Below, piece by piece: positions 52,523-61,800 of a stretch of DNA of 64,000 nucleotides. This DNA comes from Pectinophora gossypiella (Eukaryota > Arthropoda > Insecta > Lepidoptera > Gelechiidae). A program made the position numbers and the translations under genes. Each line of letters opens with the position of its first letter. Position 1 is the first letter of the stretch. Where the stretch lies: NCBI RefSeq assembly GCF_024362695.1, contig NC_065406.1, positions 868,001 through 932,000 on the forward strand. Reading direction: 5' to 3'. The notes beneath the pieces are model-generated. The model had not been told where the DNA came from. It saw nothing but the letters and a program-made list of their open reading frames with translations, and did not search any database.

Positions 52523-52738
52523 TTAAATATATGTTTATTTTATACCTATTTATATGTGTAAGTATATTGATATTCCTTACCTTACCTTATGATCCTTTAT
52601 TTCAAAATTTCGTTCCTATCCAAATTCCTTTCTCCATAAACGTTTCCTAAGTCTTTATCCTCTACAGTCAAATCTACATTTATTGGCAAATATGCAAGTC
52701 GCATGACGCCAAAAATAAAAAAAAAAAAAAAAAAAAAA

Positions 52739-52751
52739 AAGTTCACAACGG
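52739..52751. repeat. LINE target-site duplication, right
   Basis: 'aagttcacaacgg' directly after the poly(A) tail. Its first two A cannot be told apart from the tail. Confidence 0.88.
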
Positions 52752-52879
52752 ATTGTCAATTTCAGATTCAAAACAGTTTTACGAAAAATACTTAATATTT
52801 TGTTGATATACTATTTTAGAAATAAATGTGAATGAGTTTTGTACGTCGACTTTGCGCTTAAATCGATTGAGCGCCCGTC

Positions 52880-55800
52880 ATGGATATCAACGAAGGTAAT
52901 TATCACAATCTAACCTACCCGTATTTTCGGCATTAAAATTTGCCACTTATTCACGTAAATTGTTACTTTTTTTCATTTAGACTTGTTTGGTTCTCGAACC
53001 AACAGCTTTACCTGATATCTATGCTGCTTATTTGTCTATATTTATTAAGATAATTGCATTATTTTTTATTTAGTTTAGAGGTTATATTTGGTTTTGTGTT
53101 CTGTATCACACAGGGGCTTAGGTGCTGATAAGCCTTTACATATGTTGAAATCTCGCTATTGAAGCCAATATAAAGTTATTAAGCAATGTATAAAACAATG
53201 TTTTGTTTGACTATAAGAAATTAATCTGTTTTGTTTTTCTTGTGTGCAATCAATTGCATATATGTGTTGTCTTCTTCTCTCGTGTGGGTTGTGTGATCAG
53301 TGACTGACCTCATCAACCTGATGTAAAGGTTACTATTGAGCCGTCATAGGCCCCTGATATGACTCATGTAAAAACTACATACTTATTTATCCTGTGTAGG
53401 CACCACAACGGAAGACTTATGGACTCCATACAAGGAGTTAGTGGCGGTGGTGGAGGGGTACCTGGCTCACGAGAGCGGCAGTGCCCCATATGCTGTGCAC
53501 ACTTTTGAATCTGTCCTCAGAAGACATAAACAGACATTCCTTTCACTGCTAAAGAACCCGGTGAGTGATCACTTTAATTTCTACTCTACTACTAGAAATA
53601 GAACTTAGTATGTTTAGCTCTAAGTCCAATAAATATAGAATTATTTTAATTTGTTTTTAAGTTCCAATATACATAGTCTGTAAAACAGAAATGTACATTT
53701 TTCTATGTTGCTTATCATCCTGACTGCAAAGACCAGTTCCCATTTTATCAAAACTTACAAGCCCTGTAATACAAGAAATTTGCTTGTAAAATTTTTCATT
53801 ATTATGAAAATATGTTTATCAAAACTACACATTTAAATAACATGTTACAAGTGTCAATATTTATTTATTTTGACGAAACATTTGTGGATTTATGGTTTAT
53901 TCTTGTTTTTAGTTCCTTTTTGACGAAGCCTGTGGTGGATTTAATGATGTATTTTATTAAACCATATGGATGTAATTATTCTTAATTATAACATTGAAAG
54001 GTTTTTACAGGTATATTTTACTAATTTATTTTTAATTTACACATATTTGTAAGTAACTTGTAGCTGGTCAACGTGTAGACTTGTAAGTTTTGTTAAACAT
54101 GACACAGTTCTGCATAGAAATAGTAATTTTGGCACTTCGCAGGTCATCTTTGAATAACAATACACATAGTGGCAGCACCTTGCATTGTGAGTGATGATCT
54201 ATAATGTTTGTATGTGTGTGTAGTTTTTTTTATATCTATTTTTTATCGAGGCTTGAGCCACTCTTGGTGGTTATGCCAGCCTCATAGTTTACAGTGTTTA
54301 ATGGTGATCAAATCATCACTTTGCAAAAGAACACCATTACAGCACTACACATGTGTGTGTAGTGTAAATGTTTAAGCTTGATTCTCATTTGTTTATCATT
54401 TCCCTCAGCCTAAGAACCCAGGTAGCAGGGAGGAGATAAAACGTGGCATCACAGAGGGAGTGAACCTGCCCAGTGTGGGTAGGACACTGCTCTCGAAGGA
54501 GCTTGTAGATGAAGCCATCATTATCTCAGGTGGGTTATAATTGAAGTTTTGAATTTATCATCAAAGAGGTGTGGAATGTGAGATTTGAAAGTGTATTTTG
54601 AAGGTGAGATTGTGGTGAAATGCTTGCTTATTTTGCATAAAAAAGTGCTCTAACTTTAGAAAAAGTTAGAAAGGGATAGGTGACCCCATAAACCAGTGTA
54701 TTTCATATATTATAAGTGGAATTTGTTTTGTTCTGAAATTGTTTGTTGGTAGTAAATTAACTTTTTGACAATCAAGTCAAATGAGATACTTTTAGTTTGA
54801 CATGTTTCTATAACTACGAAATAAGTCAATAAGAAAAATGTGGTTGATTTTCGATCACCCTAGACTGGCTTCTATTTCTAGATTATAAATAAATAAATAA
54901 ATCTTTATTTAAAGTAACCATTGACTAATATGTGTTAGTAAATGACTTATAGCTTATAATACATTTGGGCGAGTGCAGCCCACTGCAGCGACGCAAATAG
55001 GGGCTCTCATCCCCAATCGAACAGAGAGCAAGGTAGATTAGCATTTTCTAATTTATCTTTGACCTAGTCAAATACCATACCTGTAGTGTCTACTTACACA
55101 ACTATGCTATGTACAAATAATCTATATCTACGTCACATACCATTTAAACATCCGTTTTAGTAGTTAAGTATATTGATTTACTCGACAACTCTTGCGCCCT
55201 ACATTGCACGCTTCTTCTTCTAATCCTTTTATCCCCTGTTGAGATGGAGGTGTCGAATAACAAATTTCTTTTGCAGCTCCCATGACATGCCGAGAGTTTT
55301 TAATTCCCGGTCAACCGAGCGTCGCCTGGTCTCTTTGGGCTTCCCCCTTTTGCGTTTTCCACGCGCACACCAGATCAGAGCTCGTCGGGACGGGTGTTCC
55401 ACAAGTCTTCTCAGGACATGACCAATCCACCGCCATTTCCGTGTGCAGATGTCAGCCTCCGCAGTATTTTGCCCAGTCAATCTCCACAGTTCTGAGTTTG
55501 TAACAGTTTTAGGCTAGATGTCTTTTAATATTTGCCGGTCAGGTCTTTCCGGCCAAACCATGTCTCGCACTAATACAGTGCATGTCTTATCTTATCTAGC
55601 CTATTCGATCCCACTGCTGGGCAAAGGCCTCCGCTTGATTTTTCCACTCCTCTCGTCTTTGCGCGATCTCCGGCCAATCCCTCGGATAAGCATTGAGGTC
55701 GTCACACCATTTTTGACGCGGTTATGTAATAAAAAAATATCCTATTCCACAGACATGTACAACGTAAACGAGTATCTAGCTCTGGAGCTCCTCCACACAG

Positions 55801-58800
55801 CGCAGAGACAGCTGCCGCGACACCCGGGGCTGCCGCGCGGTCTCGTGGCAGTACTGCTGTACTACGACGCACGCCGCGCCATCGTGCAAGCGCTGAAGGA
55901 GCTCGTCATGTCTACGCAGGGCGTGTGCTGGTCAGTATAAGCCTTATGAATTTCTAATACAGTAAAAAATTGATACGTGTATTGATACATGTACGCTTTA
56001 GGCGCGATTAAATCCAGGGTGTCTAAGAAGGCTTTGATAAAAGTGGAAGAAGTGAATGTGGTGTCTTAGGATCGTGGTAAATGGAATTCCGTGGTCTCTG
56101 CTTACCCCAACGGGAAATAGGCGTGATCTTATGTACGCATATTGTATGAGTAAAAATGATAATTCTCTCCTAGTCTCCTCTTTTAACTCTTTCCTCTCCT
56201 TTTCAATTTGGTGCAATAAAATATCACTGTTTGTGCCAGAAATGTGTCTAATAGCAGACGCATTATTATGTATATTGTCGCAAGGAGTAGTATAAAACAT
56301 AAGCACTTGTTTAAGTTAGTACCCCTTGAATAAAAAGATTGACTTTTATTTCTATTTGGAAGATTAACAGTCAAATACCAGCGCATTAAATCTATAGATT
56401 ATAAGTCATCATCACAAATTTAAGAGCCACGCTCTTGTCGGTGTAGCATTCTCCATTCTTGTCTATCAAAGGCCAATTCCTTCACTTTCTTATAAGACAT
56501 GATGTTCACCATCTCTTTGATCTGGTCCATGTAAGCTCTTCTTGGTCTTCTCCTTCCTCTCTTTCCTTGTAGCTGTAAGTGTCCAATCATCTTGCCTCTT
56601 TTCCCTTACTCTTACTAGCACTTCCTCTTTAGTAACATCATAGTACTGTATGCTTAAACTATCACGCTTCCAATGTGACTGTCTGTCTGCCTAATCCTGC
56701 CAAACGTCAACAGGTCAATAAACGCCCGCGAAGAGATAGTGAACTATGTGACGCGCTACATCGCACAGCTGATCTCGGACGGGTTGCTAGGCAACGTGCT
56801 GGATGCCTTGCGCCGGTACACCTTGGAGGGCGAGCTGGAGCTGCTGCAGGCCAACCGCGCGCTGCCGCCGCACAGGCACCACGTGCGGCTGCTGGCCATG
56901 ATAGACAACACCAGGTATGTGTTGTAACCTCAGACGGTTGCTAGGCAACGTACCGGAAGCATTACGCGGATAGTACAAACTGCATCGTCCATCGACAGAA
57001 CCAAGATTCACCAGAAGATAGATGGATGTGTGATGAGTGGATACTAACCTGTCATCCATATAAAGTGTCGATGATATTCTTCTCTCCATGGATAATAGGA
57101 TTACGAAAGCGGAAAAGTATAAAGAGAGGAACGCTTAGAAGGATGTTAGTGAAATCGTGACGAAAACTTTGAGGGATGAGTCAGACCATGATTCGGAGTT
57201 CCATTCGTTTGGTATGCATTCGTCGCAAAAGTATGGAACTAAAAATAATTAAAAACACAGAAAAGAATCATGAATTTTGCGACGAAAAATTCCACTTGAT
57301 ATTAACTCAGAATCATGAGCTGAATTGACCTCTTCAGTATTTGTTGCGATGTCACTGTATATACCCTGTATATTATCGTCACAATAGTCAAAGGAGACTT
57401 TAATCAATCGAGTGTCCCAATAATCCTCTCTCCTACCTTACACAGGGTGTAGTTAACTCAGAATCTACTGCCTACCCCGCTAGATAAAGTGGGCGTGATG
57501 CGACGTTACAATAGGCAATCAATTAATAGAACATGATGTATATGAAGCATCGAGGAAGCGACAAACTGGTTTTAGAGGGAATCTCGTATACGAGGTACGC
57601 CGCATTGATTGGCATTTATACCTACTCGGTACGACAGTGCACTGTGTGTGTTTTTGAGTTCATTTCTTTCAATGTTTTCTGTATTTTTATATTATTATTT
57701 TTATTTTATTTTTTTATTTTTCTGTTTTAATGCGACGAATGGGTGCCGAGACAAACCTCTGTGGTTTAACGGCATCATTCAAACCATGTATTTAGATTAA
57801 GGATATAAAGAAAATAAATAAATAAAAAAAAAAAAAAACATGAGTTGAATCACTCCCCTCTGTATTAGTTACGGCGTCACTAACATCCAGTAAGTATTTA
57901 TTTATTTATAGGCTTTTTTCAGATATAGAAGTTACATTTTAAAGTTTTTCCTTAATCTCCGATCTACAATAACCAATCTGTGTGGTTTCGGGCAAAGGCC
58001 TCCCCGATTTCTCCCCATTCTTTTTTGTTATCTTCCAATCTGGTCCAGCTCTTAGTGTTCCCAGCCATTGACATTATTTCGTCGGTCCACCTTTTAAATT
58101 GCCTACTCCTGTTTCTCCTATGGCCTCAAGGGTACCATAGTGTAAGTATTTATAATATTTTATTGTTCCCAGAAAACTGTTAGCTGGCGTGATATTCACG
58201 GCTTCAGCACAGCACGGCCTTGGCAGAGACATACTGCTTCGGATTCTTAATGAGGTAACTAAATGATTTTCAAGAAAACGAATCGCATACGGTATTTCAG
58301 GGGTCAACCTACACATGAAACAGACTTCTATCGACCCTTAAAATCTTCTCCTTGTTTTCATTAATAAAATCGACAGAGCAACTCACGATTCGGACCGGGT
58401 TTGATTTCCGATGGGGATATTGTTGAAATCACTTTGTGATACTGTCCTTTGTTTGGTAAGGACTTTACAGGAATGATTCCGTGCTTCGGAGGGCACGTTA
58501 AGCCGTTGGACCCGGCTATTAGCCGTAAAAACACCTCCATCAACCCGTGGTGGAGTATGCTCCATACCTCCTCCGGTTGATTGAGGGGAGGTCAGTGCCC
58601 AGCAGTAGGCCGTATACATTGGCTGTATATTATGTTTTATGTTATGTTTTTTTTTTTCAGCAAACCACATCGCCCTCGCAGGGCCCCACCGGCGCGTTGG
58701 ATGAAATCTCGTTAGCGTTACAAATGGCGTTACTTTACGCTTTGGATTTATCAGTATTACACAGGTAACTTTACCATTTTTGGGTTGCCAACGAAAGCTT

Positions 58801-61800
58801 ACAAACTCTCTTTCATTCTTTTATGAGACACATAACGACACATAGTATCACGCCTGTATCCCTCAGGATGTAGGCAGAGGTGTCTTGTGTATACAGTCAC
58901 TTCTCGCCAACTGTGTTTTAGGAGATAACTTTGAAAAATATTTTTAGCGACTTAAAACCTCAAAGGGACTATACATTTTAACTTTCAAGTAGACTCCGTA
59001 ATCACGATTTCTTTATGAGCAAATGAGTTAATTATTTCCCTTTTATGTTTTGGTAAAATCTTCTAATAGACGTGATGTTATGTGTGTATCTGTATATAAA
59101 AAAATCTTCAAAGCAGTTCTAAAACGTACCTATAAAACCATCCAATTTCATGTTTTATTCACCCAACCCCTTACAGAAGAGAAGACGGCGAAGAACTAGC
59201 GAAGAAACTCCCGTTAATCCAAGACCCGGACCTCATATCAGTTCTCCTTGACGAGCTCACTCCACATCCGAACCAGTCTCACGATCAACCTGAGAAGACG
59301 TCTGGGGTCCGCGCACTGTGCCAGCTTGCGCTGGGACTAGCACTAGCGGCGCTGAAGAGGGCGCCACAATCGCTGCTGAGACGCGGCGGCGGGCCAGAGG
59401 TCAAAGTGGAACTACTGGATCAGGATGAGGTGCTAGTTGACGCTGCCATTGATGGGAAGGTGAGATTCTATTAGTAGGGTTCAAAATAGCTTTAGTAGAG
59501 GGGAAAGAGAATATAATGTCGCGTTAAAGAGAGCGCCACAGCCACTGCTGAGACCAGAGGTGAAAGTGGAACTTCTAGTTCAGGATGAGATGCTGCTGAA
59601 AGGCAAAAATTGTACTTACCCGTACGTACCCGTTGTTACGCACTCAGAGTTTATGAAAAGAGTAGAGAATGCTATTATAGAAGCTAAAGAAACTAAAGAT
59701 TACGCTAGGCCAAGAATGAAGCCGGGTCTCATATCGAATGAACTACATCAGGTCGCACCACATAGCACTTTCCTATGTTTCTATCCTTTTCTGCCACTGA
59801 GAATCGTCATTAGCTAAAGCGGGAGTGCATTCCGACCACTCGTCGGATCCGCTGCATGCGCACGCATTATTCGTCCGCGTGAACTTCGGTTACCGCGCGT
59901 GACTCGTTTTTTTCCACTCCCTTTTCATTCTCTGGAAAGACGATTTCCTGGATAAAATCTATCCATACGTTCTTCTTTCGATCTCAAGCTAACATCGTAC
60001 CAAATTCAGTGGTTTGAGCTTGACTTTTCACGCTTAAACAGGCAGAGTAACTTTTTTCTTTTCTCCGCTTTGCTTATTTAGATATTTTATTTATTTATTT
60101 ATTAAAACTTTATCACCAGGTATTCGAGTATTTGGACGAAGCCATCCTGTCAACGGACTTCGTGGCTAAAGAAGAGTACTACCAGCGGCGGATCCACACC
60201 CTCATCACAGACTTCATCGTGCTGATGCACTCCAAACTCATGGAGATGAGAGTCAAGTGAGTTTCTAACATTAGTGTATTGGTTGATGTTTCACTAACAC
60301 AGATGTCTCGATCATTATAGACGGCGATACGGCTCACCATCTATCACGTTGGTAGGTTTGTAAGTTCTTCATATCGAGTCGATAAAAATCGACTCATAAA
60401 TTGTCTGGACGTAATTTTCTTCCCGTTCGCGTTGTTACTCATATGGTTATTTTGCTTTGACTAAATTAGTAGATTCGCGATAACTTTTGTGACGCAGGCA
60501 TCCCTTCGTAAACCGTTAAGGGCAACAACAACAACGTTACAACATTGCTTTATTGACGGTAATTGGGCTAATAGCCTAATTTGCTAGCACCGCGAACTGC
60601 TGTTCGCGAGCTCCAAAGGTGTTTAAGCAATATTTTCGCATGTTCGCAGGGCGGACGAAGCAGCGCGAGCAGTGCAGATGTACGCGGCTGAAGGCCTGAC
60701 CCCACCAGCCGGCGCCGGGCAGTCCCGCACCCGCCTGGACTCGCTGCTACGCTGCGTGGAGCGGCTGTATGCGCGCGACCCGCTGTCGCTGCGGCACGAC
60801 TACTGGCGCGCCGCCGACACTGGCGCCAGTCCGCATGTCTACAGGTGGATAACACACTAAAAGGCATTTTGCAAACAGAAATTCACAGCGAACCAGTCGC
60901 CGCTTGCGGTTTGCAGATTTCAAACTGCTTCCCTCGTTTATTGTTCTGTTGCTAAAAGTAGTTTCTTCTTGTAGGTACCGGTATTCTTAAAAATAACTAA
61001 CATTTTCAATGATTATATGATATAGTCCAGTTACAGTTTAGTTACAGTTCTGTCGTGGTTCGGTTACAGTTCATTTACAGTTCAGTCACAGTTCGTTTAC
61101 AGTACAGTCACAGTTAGTTTACAGTTCAGTTGTGTAATGTGTTATGTTTCCCCAGGGCTGGAGGGCGGGCGGCCACGCTGTACAAGTTCGTGCGCCTGTC
61201 GGGCGAGCTGGTGTGCGCGGCGCTGCTGCCGGCCTACCTGCGGGCGCTGGCCAGCCTGGCCGTCAGCAAGCACACGTGGGCGCTGCTGGCGCGCAGGGAC
61301 GCGCTCTCTGCTGCCCACCTGCTCACCGCGCTCGCCAGATACCACGCGTTAGTCATTTATTTATTGACAGCCGTAATACCGTGCGTCTTTGTCTGGAAAT
61401 ATCGGCCGAAGATGTTAATGTTCGGAGGAACAACATAACAACTTACAAACATCTACAGAAAGCCAATTATCCTCTAAGGTGCGATACAGCGCTCACGATA
61501 TTAAATTTTATATAACAACTCGTATAAAAGCTACAACAGTTGTGCCTTTCTGTATCTCATGTCCTTATTTTTGTGTCTTGTGTCCGTTGTGCTCAATAAA
61601 CTATATTTCATCATCACTAATTTAAGAGTCACGCTCTTGTCGGTGCGGCATTCTCCTTGCTACTTTTTAGGGAAAAATAGAGTCGTGGTTTCCTTCTTGC
61701 CTTCCGGTCAGTAGTACTCTGTATGACGTGAGTGAGATGGCGCCCAGAGTAGACTATTTCAAAGCCGTACTAGGACTCCTGTTCTCCGCCTCTGAATAGT

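Larger units (their letters stand above)
46644..52738 (+). mobile_element. Full-length non-LTR retrotransposon (LINE) with RNase H
   Basis: Element flanked by an identical 13-bp duplication, with 5' UTR, overlapping ORF1 (gag-like) and ORF2 (endonuclease, RT, RNase H), a short 3' UTR and a poly(A) tail of about 25 A. Excluding the X copy at 46663-47075 and one X target repeat it is about 5.7 kb. An RNase H domain plus a zinc-knuckle ORF1 places it in the I/Jockey superfamily, nearer the RNase-H-bearing clades than to Jockey itself; I cannot fix the clade. The unbroken ORF2, perfect duplication and long poly(A) argue for a recent insertion. Its 5' end is complete or nearly so, which is unusual for LINEs. 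Confidence 0.93.

Noticed and set aside
55753..55940. Donor for Nup205 exon 4 at 55934 (GTATAA)
   Set aside because: It would put exon 5 out of frame. The GTCAGT donor after 55930 restores TGG TCA ATA AAC and the frame.
59560..59817. 85-codon frame in Nup205 intron 8 as an alternative exon
   Set aside because: Its first part is a diverged copy of exon 8 and the rest has no resemblance. There is no flanking acceptor or donor, so I call it a fossil.
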